Assembly (NCBI GenBank): GCA_018993265.1
Contig: JAGKSW010000053.1
Coordinates: 1 to 41,718 of the forward strand
DNA: 41,718 bases
Source: Nostoc sp. TH1S01
GTDB lineage: Bacteria; Cyanobacteriota; Cyanobacteriia; Cyanobacteriales; Nostocaceae
Direction of reading: 5' to 3'
This document shows, one piece after another, positions 8,904 to 17,393 of this stretch. The first letter of the stretch is position 1; each line of letters begins with the position of its first letter. The notes under the pieces are model-generated. The model was given only the letters and a program-made list of their open reading frames with translations. It was not told the origin of the DNA and did no database searches. The position numbers and the translations under genes were made by a program.

Positions 8904-8978
8904 GTGCTGAATGGACACTGGGCAACGGCGGAAACCTCAGTTTTGCCAGTGTCCAAATGAATACTAATTTTTCAGCAC
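8904..8978. other. Nested inverted repeats (structured 3' region of the small minus-strand gene)
   Basis: An inner hairpin pairs GGACACTGG (8913-8921) with CCAGTGTCC (8946-8954). An outer pair, GTGCTGAA (8904-8911) with TTCAGCAC (8971-8978), encloses it perfectly. It lies 9 nt downstream of the 46-residue minus-strand gene and may be its 3' stabilising or terminating structure, although no U run follows on that strand. Confidence 0.55.
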
Positions 8979-8986
8979 TTTGTCAC

Positions 8987-9127
8987 TTAATTTAAGGCAT
9001 AAGCAGCTTGCAGCGCCCAAATAATCAGGCCAGCAATCGAACCCAAGAGCAAAACTGTAGAAATAGTAACTACTTTGGGGGAGTCTGCACCCTCAAATTT
9101 CATAATTCCTCTATTTAAGTCGGACAT
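8987..9127 (-). CDS. 46-residue single-helix membrane protein
   Basis: A short gene with a clear start: GGAGG ends 10 nt before the ATG at 9127 on the minus strand. The product begins MSDLNRGIMKFEGADSPKVV and then has one hydrophobic helix (about residues 19-41, TISTVLLLGSIAGLIIWALQ) with a short C-terminus ending YALN. The size and layout resemble the small one-helix subunits of cyanobacterial photosystem, cytochrome b6f or NDH-1 complexes. I do not recognise the exact family, and it does not match Psb34, PsbJ, PetM or PsaM as I know them. The good ribosome-binding site and an adjoining structured 3' region support it being a real gene. Confidence 0.75.
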   Translation of the reverse strand: MSDLNRGIMKFEGADSPKVVTISTVLLLGSIAGLIIWALQAAYALN

Positions 9128-9476
9128 CGCGTTTAATCCTCCTTCGTTAGAGTCCTAATTTGTCCGTTTTGATTGTAGTCCTTCTGTTAGCAAAACAAGT
9201 TAAGGTTCTGCTTTTATTTTGTTTAAGCTTTGCAACAAATACATCACTAAATTTACTTACGTCGCTAGTGGTAGTATCTCAGTTTATACAGAGAAGTAAT
9301 ATATCTTTGGTTTGAGTTGCTACGGAGTAGTAATATCGGTCGTTAATTATGAAGATTTTTCAGTGAATCCACGAGTTATTTAATTCATTTTTTCTCTATA
9401 GCACACTGAAAAAATATAGTATAGTTGATTACTTTAAACATAAGAATTTGAATAATTTATAGGTGAGGATTCAGCA
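9128..9476. other. Divergent intergenic region
   Basis: This AT-rich stretch separates the minus-strand small membrane protein from the plus-strand SGNH hydrolase and must hold both promoters. GGTGAGG (9462-9468), 8 nt before ATG 9477, is the hydrolase ribosome-binding site. No other feature stands out. Confidence 0.5.
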
Positions 9477-10433
9477 ATGAAAGTAGTAATATTCATGATT
9501 TTGGTAGTCATAGTGCTACTAGTTGTAGCTGAGATTGGATTGCGATCGCTCTTTGGTTTTGGTAATCCCCTGGTTTACATTGGCGACTCCCAAATAGGTT
9601 ACTTATTAGCGCCAAATCAAAGCACGCGTCGCTTTGGTAATCGCATCGAAATTAATGAATTCTCGATGCGTAGCAGTCCCATCGCCAAAATCCCTGCACC
9701 AAAAACTTTGCGCGTGCTTTTGTTAGGAGATTCCATCGCCAATGGTGGCTGGTGGACGGATCAAAAGAATACCATCTCCAGCTTAATCATGAATTCGCTA
9801 AAATCAGCAATTGCTGACAAATATCAGCAAGTTGAGGTTTTGAATGCTTCGGCTAATTCTTGGGGGCCAAGAAACGAATTAGCTTATTTGCAGAGATTTG
9901 GCAATTTTTCAGCGCAGGTAATAGTTTTATTAATTAATACTGATGATTTGTTTGCTCATGCTCCCACGGCTTTACCCGTAGGCCGCGATCGCAACTATCC
10001 CAAGACTAAACCACCTTTAGGATTAGTAGAAGTATGGCAGCGTTATGTAACTAAACAACAGCCAATTCCCGAATTGCAAGCACTCCAAGCAGAACCTGGC
10101 GATCGCGTCGGTATTAATCTAGAAGCTATCAAACAAATTCAAGCGATCGCCAGTCAACATCAGAGTAAATTTCTCCTAGCCATGACTCCCTTACGGCGAG
10201 AACTCGCTAAACCCGGCCCCCTTGATTACGAAATTACAGCGCGTAAAAGATTGAGTGAGTTTACTCAAACCCAGCAAATTTCTTATATAGATTTTCTACC
10301 ACTGTTTAATCAAACTGCCAACGCTCAAGCTTTATATCATGACACCATTCACATGAATTTACAGGGTAATCAGTTCGTGAGTGAAGTGATTGAGCGATCG
10401 CTTCTCGAAATTCTGGCACGAGAAAGCATATAA
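9477..10433 (+). CDS. Membrane-anchored SGNH/GDSL-like hydrolase
   Basis: The 318-residue protein begins with one hydrophobic helix (residues 3-19), giving an inner-membrane anchor or uncleaved signal. The rest is a soluble SGNH-type domain: RVLLLGDSIANGG holds the block I nucleophile (G84-D85-S86). NASANSWGP (about 124-132) carries a candidate block III Asn, and YHDTIHMN has the block V D289-x-x-H292 pair. Family members are esterases, lipases or deacetylases of glycans; several act on extracellular polysaccharides. With the anchor first, the catalytic part is expected on the periplasmic side. The gene stands alone, with a good ribosome-binding site. The substrate is unknown. Confidence 0.82.
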   Translation: MKVVIFMILVVIVLLVVAEIGLRSLFGFGNPLVYIGDSQIGYLLAPNQSTRRFGNRIEINEFSMRSSPIAKIPAPKTLRVLLLGDSIANGGWWTDQKNTISSLIMNSLKSAIADKYQQVEVLNASANSWGPRNELAYLQRFGNFSAQVIVLLINTDDLFAHAPTALPVGRDRNYPKTKPPLGLVEVWQRYVTKQQPIPELQALQAEPGDRVGINLEAIKQIQAIASQHQSKFLLAMTPLRRELAKPGPLDYEITARKRLSEFTQTQQISYIDFLPLFNQTANAQALYHDTIHMNLQGNQFVSEVIERSLLEILARESI

Positions 10434-11872
10434 ACTCTTCAGACTGGAAGTCTGAGGCTATACAAACAAAACCTACCTAGCCTATCGGCGACTGCAAAGC
10501 CGAAGCAGGCTAATTATATGCTTCTTCATATCGATTTGGTATTACATCATGTCCGGTTAATCAGTTGTGATTCGGTCAATCTGTGCAGAAACGTTAAAAC
10601 CCTCTCCCCTGCTCCCTCTGCTCCCTGGAGCGGCCTTAATGATAAGTATTTGGTCGGACACGATATTACACCCCTACACCCGCCTCAACCAAATATAAAA
10701 AGCGCCAGTCAAAGCGGAATAAAAACTGGCGCGATCGTGTTATCGGTTTGTTAGCGTATAAACAAAGTGAATTCAACAGAAAACAAAGCTTGATTTCTTG
10801 AGAAATTACTTGCTTTCCGTTATCAGTCTGCCTAAAACAAATTATCCAAGAAAAAACTGTAGTTTTTCTAACATTTTGCTTTAGGGACAAATTATTGTCA
10901 GGATAACATGCAATTCAGGAAATCTGCGAAACTTACTTAGCATTTCTTAATTTATTTTTTAGAAAGTAATTTAATTTACTAAAGAGAATTTATTAGTTGT
11001 TATAACGCAATTCGTACTGGATTACAAAAAATAACCTCCGGGGGCAAATAACCACTGGAGGAGATGAGCAAAGACATTTTGTGGACTAGTCTAGATATAA
11101 ATTTAGCTCTATTACTTAATCAATGCCCTCCATCTTAAGAAGAATTAAAGGTTAATTCGATAAGTTATCTTTATGAAAATTTAGTTAACTGCTTATTTGA
11201 ATGATTTTGTCAATAAATTAACTTTAAATAGCAAATATTAGCAAATATTGCTGTAATGATTTTGACGATTAATTTTAAATAATTATAAATGCCATCAGCC
11301 TAAATATAGATTTAAGAAATTTTTTGGCAGATTTTTCTAATAAACTCCGAATTTTAAATTTTTGATATATGTTGATATCAATAGACAAAGCTGGCTGTGA
11401 TTGAAGGATTTTGCTATCCAGTTGTACAATGAGATATAGATGCGATCGCTCTTCACCTTACAGCAAACTGCCTTTGAGCAAGTTTTAGCATCCTGTGGTA
11501 AGTTGAGATGCAGTGAGGATAGATAAAAAGCCTTATAGTGATAGGCAAAGGGAATATCTCGTAAAACTCGCTCTAATAAGAGTTAACAACTCTAGGGCGT
11601 TTATCTTTGGAATCTGCAAAATTAACACAATAGCTGTGTATCAAGCTAATGCTACTAAGTATCAATTCATTAGTCATTTTTCCGTTTGCTCTCATCAATA
11701 TTAATGACTAATGAAACAACATAAACTCTGCAAGCCAATGTGCAACTTAGATAGATAACAGCTTCAGCACCAATAATTCAACATCATTTGCTGCTAAGTA
11801 AATAACCTAGCACAGATGCTTTCTTGGTAATTTCTCACCAGTCTTCACAAATTTAAAATTTTCGAGGAGTCA
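10434..11872. other. Long gene-poor gap (1.4 kb)
   Basis: I see no convincing protein gene. An imperfect inverted repeat has arms around 10540-10555 (ACATCATGTCCG) and 10654-10672 (CGGACACGATAT, reversed), as in a small MITE. TGCTCCC-type heptamer runs sit at 10605-10628. A strong minus-strand terminator lies at 10697-10732, and a weaker minus-strand hairpin followed by TTATTTTTTG at 11034-11063. A 28-codon frame at 11440-11526 and a GTG frame at 11513-11704 have no supporting signals. From 11100 to 11400 the sequence is very AT-rich. Confidence 0.5.
10692..10732 (-). terminator. Minus-strand Rho-independent terminator of an unassigned transcript
   Basis: On the minus strand GCGCCAGT and ACTGGCGC form a perfect 8-bp stem with a 15-nt loop, followed directly by TTTTTATATTT. 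No protein gene precedes it. A CTGACA/CAAAAT pair with 17-nt spacing at 10872-10901 (minus) would start an RNA of about 170 nt ending here. This suggests a small RNA gene. Confidence 0.6.
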
Positions 11873-12583
11873 ATGACTTTCACTAATTTTACCAAAGCCA
11901 ACAACGCATATAAACACCTGGAACCAGAATCGCCCTCATCACCAAAGATGGTCTTGAAAAATCCTGCCAAAAGTGACAATTATCACCATCGAGAACCTAG
12001 AACCAACACTTCAACAATTAATGGATTAAATCGGGGGCGAGTTGCTATTTTTATAGATGGTGTCAATCTATTTCACGCAGCTTTACAACTAGGAATTGAA
12101 ATTGACTATCTCAAATTGCTGTGTCGTTTAACCTCTGGTTCACGATTGTTGCGGGCTTTCTTTTACACAATAGTTGATGTTGCCAAACCCACTCCCGCAC
12201 GCCCACGAGCAAATGACAAACAACAAGGATTTTTGTTTTGGATGCGGCGCAATGGTTATCGAGTAGTTACCAAAGAAGCACAACAGACAGACAATTCTAA
12301 AAAACCTAATTTGAATGTAGAAATTGCTGTCGATATGATCACTTTAGCTCCCTATTACGATACAGCTATTTTGGTCAGTGGCGATGGTGCTTTAGCTTAT
12401 GCTGTGGAAGCTGTGACTAGCAAAGGTGGTCGAGTTGAAGTTGTGAGTTTGCGACCTATGACTAGTGATAGCTTGATTGATGTGGCTGATTACTTCCTTG
12501 ACCTCGATAGCATTAAACAGGAAATTCAAAAAGACTCCCATTTGGGTTACAACTATCGATCGCTTTCTAATTCTCACCTGTAA
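11873..12583 (+). CDS. LabA-like NYN-domain protein (DUF88)
   Basis: The 236-residue product has a low-complexity N-terminus (about 1-52), then an NYN/PIN-like domain. RVAIFIDGVNLFHAA (D62, N65) is the first conserved acidic strand; NLNVEIAVDMI and TAILVSGDGALAYAVE supply the further acidic residues of the metal site. In the family, such domains are candidate metal-dependent ribonucleases. The cyanobacterial relative LabA affects negative feedback in circadian output in Synechococcus elongatus, but orthology cannot be judged from sequence alone. GAGGAG (11864-11869), 3 nt before ATG, marks the start, although the spacing is short. It lies 83 nt upstream of a two-component pair on the same strand and might be co-transcribed with it. 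Confidence 0.85.
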   Translation: MTFTNFTKANNAYKHLEPESPSSPKMVLKNPAKSDNYHHREPRTNTSTINGLNRGRVAIFIDGVNLFHAALQLGIEIDYLKLLCRLTSGSRLLRAFFYTIVDVAKPTPARPRANDKQQGFLFWMRRNGYRVVTKEAQQTDNSKKPNLNVEIAVDMITLAPYYDTAILVSGDGALAYAVEAVTSKGGRVEVVSLRPMTSDSLIDVADYFLDLDSIKQEIQKDSHLGYNYRSLSNSHL

Positions 12584-12666
12584 ATTCCATTCCTCATCAT
12601 CCATCGCAGGTTTTTAGAGTACAATTCAAGCCAGAAAATAACTCTGCGTATTCCGCTACATTTTTA

Positions 12667-13383
12667 ATGGCGATGGATATTTTAATTGTTGAGGATGAAG
12701 CTGAAATTGCTCAGTTAATCCAACTGACTTTAGAAAAAGAAGGATTTTCTTGTCGTGTTAGCCGCGATGGTGTGAACGCCTTGCGGATGTTTCAGGAACA
12801 GCCACCTGATTTAATTATTCTCGACTTAATGATTCCTGGGTTGGATGGCTTGGAAGTTTGCGCTAGAATTCGCCAAAAACCTGGTACTAAAGACCCTTAT
12901 ATTTTGATGTTGACCGCCAAAGGCGAAGAAATCGATCGCGTCATTGGTTTATCTACTGGTGCTGATGACTACATGGTTAAACCCTTCAGCCCTAGAGAGT
13001 TAGTCGCCAGAGTGCGGGCTTTATTGCGCCGGAGTCTTCGTCAAGGCGGACAACATCAAGTTACACGGACGCAAAACTTTATTGTAGATATTGAACAGCG
13101 CACCGCTTCTCGCCAGTTAAATTCTCAAGAAGCAGAAATTCTCGACTTAACAAACTTAGAATTTAACTTGTTAAGCACCTTTGTCAGCAACCCTGGACGA
13201 GTTTGGAATCGCACTCAGTTAATTGATAAACTTTGGGGGGATGATTTTTTTGGTGACGAGCGAGTTGTTGACACCCATGTAGCAAGGTTGCGGAAAAAAA
13301 TTGAGCCTGACCCAGCTAACCCCTCGTTTATTAAAACTGTTGTGGGAGTCGGCTACAAATTTGAAGACTCTCCTGTAATGTGA
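12667..13383 (+). CDS. OmpR/PhoB-family response regulator
   Basis: A standard two-domain regulator of 238 residues. The receiver domain (about 3-118) has the acidic pair E9-D10, the phosphoacceptor D53 in IILDLMIPG, the Thr in MLTAKG and the Lys in MVKPF. The C-terminal winged-helix DNA-binding domain (about 135-235) shows LTNLEFNLLSTFVSNPGRV and RVVDTHVARLRKKIEP, ending in the typical GVGYKF. Phosphorylation by the kinase encoded 12 nt downstream should switch its DNA binding. Two ATG codons (12667, 12673) are available; the first is used here, and the second gives the more typical receiver start MDILIVED. Target genes are unknown. Confidence 0.93.
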   Translation: MAMDILIVEDEAEIAQLIQLTLEKEGFSCRVSRDGVNALRMFQEQPPDLIILDLMIPGLDGLEVCARIRQKPGTKDPYILMLTAKGEEIDRVIGLSTGADDYMVKPFSPRELVARVRALLRRSLRQGGQHQVTRTQNFIVDIEQRTASRQLNSQEAEILDLTNLEFNLLSTFVSNPGRVWNRTQLIDKLWGDDFFGDERVVDTHVARLRKKIEPDPANPSFIKTVVGVGYKFEDSPVM

Positions 13384-13395
13384 GCGTGATGAATT

Positions 13396-14502
13396 ATGAG
13401 TTGGCGTTGGACAAAATCCTTGCCTTTGGCATCACGTTTATTTGTTTCCCACTTGGTAGTGATGATTGTGGGGGTAGTCAGCTTTGTGATTATCAGCAAA
13501 GTTTCGTCACCCCGGTTTTTTGTACTGCACCTAGAACGACTACAAAGCCAGGGGTTAGATTTAATTAATGTTCGTACTGAACTAGTTGAAGGTTTTGAGA
13601 CAGCTTGGCGACGCAGCACGATTTGGTCGGTGATTGTTGGGACTACGGCGGCGGGAGGATTGAGTTATTGGGTGTCGAAAAGAATTATGCAGCGGTTAAC
13701 TGAAATGGAACAAATTACCCAAAAGTTTGCCGTTGGTGAGTTAGATGCACGATTACCTCTGTCTGATATTCCTGAACTAAACCGCTTGGGTACTAGTTTT
13801 AACCGTATGGCTGCTAGTTTAGAGGGTGTAGAAGCACGACGGCGGGAATTAATTAGTGATATGACTCATGAACTGCGGACACCGCTAACTGTTGTGCGCG
13901 GTTACTTAGAAGAATTAGCAGATGGTGAAATAGAACCTTCGCCGGAAATTTATCGACGTTTAGCCAAAGAAACTAGACGTTTAGAAAGATTAGTCAATGA
14001 TTTGCAAGAACTTTCTAAGGCAGAAGCCGGTCATTTACCCATTAAAATACAACCAATAAATTTACTGCCTTTATTCGAGTCTTTGGTAGAAAGATTTAGC
14101 GAACAACTGTTAGAAGATGGGCCATTGCTACGCTTGGATTGTCCAGTACCATTACCTATAGTATTAGCGGATGTCGATCGCACTGAACAGGTGTTAGTCA
14201 ACTTGCTAGGCAATGCCATCCGCTACACTACCGAAGGCACAATTACTCTGCAAGTTTGGCCGGAAGCCTCGAAACTTTGGATTGCAGTGATTGATACAGG
14301 TATTGGCATTTCCCCTGAAGATTTACCCCATGTATTTGAACGTTTTTGGCGAGCCGACCAATCACGCGATCGCCATTCGGGTGGAACTGGTATTGGTTTA
14401 ACTATTTCTCGGCATTTAGTTGAATTGCAAGGTGGACAAATTCAGGTAGAAAGCGAATTAGGAATTGGTAGTACATTTCGTTTTTGTCTACCTTTGGCTT
14501 AA
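13396..14502 (+). CDS. Membrane sensor histidine kinase (HAMP-HisKA-HATPase)
   Basis: This 368-residue kinase forms an operon with the response regulator just upstream (12 nt gap). Two transmembrane helices (about 14-34 and 76-93) bracket a short periplasmic segment of around 40 residues, too small for a large ligand-binding domain. A HAMP domain follows (about 94-146). The dimerisation helix carries H158 in DMTHELRTPL, and the ATPase domain has the N-box VNLLGNAIRYT, G1 DTGIGI and G2 GGTGIGLTIS. It is complete and BaeS-like. The small sensor segment suggests it reads membrane state or a partner protein, but the signal is unknown. Confidence 0.93.
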   Translation: MSWRWTKSLPLASRLFVSHLVVMIVGVVSFVIISKVSSPRFFVLHLERLQSQGLDLINVRTELVEGFETAWRRSTIWSVIVGTTAAGGLSYWVSKRIMQRLTEMEQITQKFAVGELDARLPLSDIPELNRLGTSFNRMAASLEGVEARRRELISDMTHELRTPLTVVRGYLEELADGEIEPSPEIYRRLAKETRRLERLVNDLQELSKAEAGHLPIKIQPINLLPLFESLVERFSEQLLEDGPLLRLDCPVPLPIVLADVDRTEQVLVNLLGNAIRYTTEGTITLQVWPEASKLWIAVIDTGIGISPEDLPHVFERFWRADQSRDRHSGGTGIGLTISRHLVELQGGQIQVESELGIGSTFRFCLPLA

Positions 14503-14615
14503 GTTCAGCAAAAACTTTCTATTGTACAAAGAATTGACACAAGCTAGTCGCATTACTGTCATACTCAATTGATAGCTTGAAGATATGCAAAATAAAGTTT
14601 TAATTCATTTTTGAG

Positions 14616-14717
14616 ATGACTACTTTGGTTCTGGCTTCTTGTTTAGTTAGTTTACTAACTATTTCTGGATGGGCTGCGATCGCCTATTTATTCCCACCAA
14701 ATCACTCCCAAGATTAA
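14616..14717 (+). CDS. Possible 33-residue membrane peptide
   Basis: An ATG frame of 33 codons encodes MTTLVLASCLVSLLTISG followed by WAAIAYLFPPNHSQD. That is one hydrophobic helix with a short polar tail, as in small photosynthetic or regulatory membrane peptides. A GAG immediately before the ATG is the only ribosome-binding hint. It lies between the kinase and the convergent DUF4327 gene. I do not recognise the family, and chance is a real alternative. Confidence 0.4.
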   Translation: MTTLVLASCLVSLLTISGWAAIAYLFPPNHSQD

Positions 14718-14729
14718 TAATTGTGATGA

Positions 14730-14957
14730 TCAACTGCCATCTTCTTCCCAATTTTCGCTACCTAATAGGTCAATAATTCTATCTCTGAGCAAAAATTCGT
14801 TTTTTTCTAGTTCAAGTTCAAAAATAGTCCACTCACGTTCAGGGATATACTTGCACAAAGCATAAATTGGTCGTTGGCGGCTAATTAGTCCCTTTTTAAC
14901 CAGTTGACGTGCTTCTTCTTTAATAAGTTCAATGTCGTATTTAACAGCAGTATCCAT
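14730..14957 (-). CDS. DUF4327 family protein
   Basis: The 75-residue protein matches the cyanobacteria-specific DUF4327 family: an N-terminal YDIELIKEEARQLVKKGLI, then RQRPIYALCKYIPEREW, and near the end FLLRDRIIDLLG. The length is normal and the product is soluble and acidic at its C-terminus. Function is unknown in the family. It stands alone on the minus strand, 12 nt from the convergent 33-codon frame. Upstream on its strand, GGAAACG precedes the ATG as a weak ribosome-binding site. Confidence 0.85.
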   Translation of the reverse strand: MDTAVKYDIELIKEEARQLVKKGLISRQRPIYALCKYIPEREWTIFELELEKNEFLLRDRIIDLLGSENWEEDGS

Positions 14958-15551
14958 AATCGTTTCCTTTGTTTGTTATCAAGGAATTTAATGCCACAGC
15001 AATCAATAGTTGGTCTTTATCTTAAAATTATCAAAAAAATTTGAGGAAATTGTGAACAGCTAAAGCATGAAAGCGAGCTGAAGCTATGTAATTGAGGAGA
15101 TTAATTTATATTCATAAACCTATCTAATTAATTTTGATTTTAATTTAGCCAGATCAAGACCAATTCTGACGATCTACACTTTGCTCAGAATGACATATTT
15201 ACATACACTTGTGATCAGCCTCTAGGTAGAGCAGATTTAGAAAAGTTTATGTAGATTGATTAAATTGATACAATTATCAAAACATAATACATGCGCTACT
15301 TCGCCAGAATTCTCTACCTGAATTCTGACTTCTGAATTCTTCTTCAATGAGTTTCAATCAATATAGTGAAGTGCTGAGTGCTGAGTGCTGAGTAGGAACT
15401 AAGTATTTTCATGAGTTTCAGCCACCAACATAGTCCTAACCTATGCTTCGACTGCTATATCGGCTGAGAATCTCCCACTGATTGATTCTCACCCTTCGAC
15501 AAGCTCAGAGCATCGCTCCTGAATTCTGGCTGTTGAATTGTTCTGCAATAG
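14958..15551. other. Intergenic region with heptamer repeats
   Basis: No gene is visible. A GTGCTGA heptamer is repeated three times at 15371-15391, and GAATTC-containing CTGAATTCT units recur at 15317-15343 and 15521-15527. These are typical short tandemly repeated repetitive sequences of filamentous cyanobacteria. CCCTTCGACAAGCTCAGAG (15491-15509) is another familiar dispersed motif. Confidence 0.5.
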
Positions 15552-16421
15552 TTATTCTTCTTGCTCTAAAGCAAACTTTGCTTCTAGAAGATGCTGTTTA
15601 GCTTCTTCGCTCACGGTAGGATATTTTAACTTCAATGTCTCTAATTTAGAACAGATGATATCGGCAACTACCATACGCATAAACCATTTGTGATCAGCAG
15701 GAATGATGTACCAAGGAGCGTATGTAGTACTAGTGTGATGAAAAACCTCTTCATAAGCGGCCATATAATCTGACCAAAATGCCCTTTCGCGGACATCATT
15801 AACTGAGAATTTCCAATTTTTTTCGGGAGAATCAATTCTTGCTAAAAACCTTTTTTTCTGTTCGGCTTTTGAGACATTCAAAAAAAATTTGAGAATCACA
15901 ATTCCATTATCTACTAAATATTTTTCAAAATTATTGATTTCTGCAAAACGCTGTTGCCAGATTTTATTACCTTTTGATAAATGAGGAAGTTGCTGCTTTT
16001 GTAAAATTTCAGGATGAACGCGCACTACTAATACTTCTTCATAGTAAGAACGATTGAAGATGCCAATTCTGCCTCTTTCTGGTAAGGCCTTCATTGTTCG
16101 CCAAAGGTAGTCATGGTCTAATTCTTCGTCACTGGGAGATTTGAAACTAAAAACTTGACAACCTTGGGGATTAATCCCAGACATAACATGTTTAATTGTG
16201 CTGTCTTTACCAGCAGCATCCATTGCTTGAAAGATAATTAGCAAGGCATAGCTGTTTTGTGCATAGAGAATGTCTTGATACTTGGCTAATCGTTCAATGT
16301 CTGAGCGTAATTTAAGCGTTGCATCATTGCGGTCATGGTAATTAGCGGTATACGCAGGGTCATAATCTTTTTGCAGAGAAACCTTAGCACCTGGCGGCAC
16401 AATAAAAGCATCATGATTCAT
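15552..16421 (-). CDS. ppk2: Polyphosphate kinase 2 family protein
   Basis: The 289-residue protein is a PPK2-type polyphosphate:nucleotide phosphotransferase, which uses polyphosphate to phosphorylate nucleoside mono- or diphosphates or runs the reverse reaction. The Walker A motif [10 protein letters not shown] covers residues 67-75 (K72). The Walker B/lid region [23 protein letters not shown] follows near 116-138, and [16 protein letters not shown] is the conserved C-terminal segment. It is a single-domain PPK2 of ordinary length. The subclass (AMP- or ADP-preferring) cannot be fixed by eye. Four GTNTGAA heptamers (16432-16459) sit directly upstream of the start, inside its presumed leader. 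It appears monocistronic. Confidence 0.93.
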   Translation of the reverse strand: MNHDAFIVPPGAKVSLQKDYDPAYTANYHDRNDATLKLRSDIERLAKYQDILYAQNSYALLIIFQAMDAAGKDSTIKHVMSGINPQGCQVFSFKSPSDEELDHDYLWRTMKALPERGRIGIFNRSYYEEVLVVRVHPEILQKQQLPHLSKGNKIWQQRFAEINNFEKYLVDNGIVILKFFLNVSKAEQKKRFLARIDSPEKNWKFSVNDVRERAFWSDYMAAYEEVFHHTSTTYAPWYIIPADHKWFMRMVVADIICSKLETLKLKYPTVSEEAKQHLLEAKFALEQEE

Positions 16422-16548
16422 GTTAAATAAAGTATGAAGTATGAAGTGTGAAGTCTGAAGGTGCGATCGCCTGTACTAAGTCGGCGAGAATCAAGCAAAC
16501 TAAGTTAAAAAACGTAAATACAGTTAGCTTTAGTTTGTACCAATTTAT

Positions 16549-17037
16549 TTACCATTTTTTTGGCTTTTTTAGCTTGACAGTTGGTCGCATCGTTTCTCGA
16601 CCAATCATAAACATTCCTGCTATCCCAAAGCCTACAAACCAAACATATTGATACCAGTATTGGTGAATCTGTCCCACTGTACTCAGTTCAGGATGCAGCG
16701 TATTCAAGTACAGCAACAACACGAGAATCATCAGTGCGCCAAAACCCACAAAGCACAAACCCACACGTAGCCGTACAGGTTGTAATTCCCAGTCGCTAAT
16801 TTGTTCGAGGTCAATTTCTGCCAATTCTTGCAAGGATTCTTCTGCAACAGTTGAGGCTTCTTGCATTCGGTTACTCAACTTTGGGGGCAGAATTGGCACT
16901 AATGTTGCTACAGTAGGGCGACGTAATAAAGCCTCAGTATCTCGTAATAATTCTAGCGGTTTACGTGCCGTTACTGATTGAGCAAATTCTGTATTTTTTG
17001 TAGCAGTTGTGGCGGTAGCTTTGCCTTCAAAATCCAT
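16549..17037 (-). CDS. Conserved hypothetical membrane protein with two helices
   Basis: I do not recognise a named family. The 162-residue protein has a polar N-terminal half, including LLRRPTVATLVPILPPKLSN, then an acidic stretch (ESLQELAEIDLEQISDWE). Two hydrophobic helices (about 94-112 and 126-145) are separated by a short loop with Tyr/Trp, and the tail is very basic (KLKKPKKW). That predicts two transmembrane passes with the N-terminal domain and basic tail in the cytoplasm. The ORF is intact, but the ATG at 17037 has no obvious ribosome-binding site. The downstream gap to ppk2 carries no conserved feature. Confidence 0.7.
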   Translation of the reverse strand: MDFEGKATATTATKNTEFAQSVTARKPLELLRDTEALLRRPTVATLVPILPPKLSNRMQEASTVAEESLQELAEIDLEQISDWELQPVRLRVGLCFVGFGALMILVLLLYLNTLHPELSTVGQIHQYWYQYVWFVGFGIAGMFMIGRETMRPTVKLKKPKKW

Positions 17038-17166
17038 AGCAGGCTATAGAAGTAAGAGGATACAAATAGCCTAGCGAATCAGTTGGAGTCACGCAAATAT
17101 GTTCTTCTACCTGAGAGGATGTTTGGAAAATCGTAAAAAATACTAAAAACCCCTCTCCAAACCTCT

Positions 17167-17276
17167 CACGCCAGTCGCCTCAAGTCGAGCCAGCGCGTTG
17201 CGGAGGTTTCCTCCGTTGTAGCGACTGGCGTGGGAAACCCGCCCACGGCGCTGGCTCCCCGAAGCGGAGAGAGGCT
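17167..17276. repeat. Palindromic mosaic repeat
   Basis: CACGCCAGTCGC (17167-17178) and GCGACTGGCGTG (17221-17232) form a perfect 12-bp stem; within the loop GGAGG/CCTCC forms a second hairpin. The right part GGGAAACCCGCCCACGGCGCTG is shared with the repeat at about 1058-1080. It occupies much of the 356-nt gap before the NACHT gene, and is followed by TGCTCCC-type repeats at 17288-17308. Confidence 0.7.
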
Positions 17277-17393
17277 TCTGTCCTTTCCCCCTGCTCCCCT
17301 GCTCCCTGCCTTATTCCAACAATAATTATTTACACCGACCTACTTAACTCCTGCTACCCTCTAAAATATCGGTAATTTTGGGGGTCTCTGCCA

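Noticed and set aside
10518-10890. Overlapping small ORFs of 74-78 codons on both strands
   Set aside because: They cross a strong terminator and a repeat and lack start signals.
11440-11704. 28-codon ATG frame and 63-codon GTG frame
   Set aside because: No ribosome-binding site, no recognisable domain; AT-rich noncoding character.
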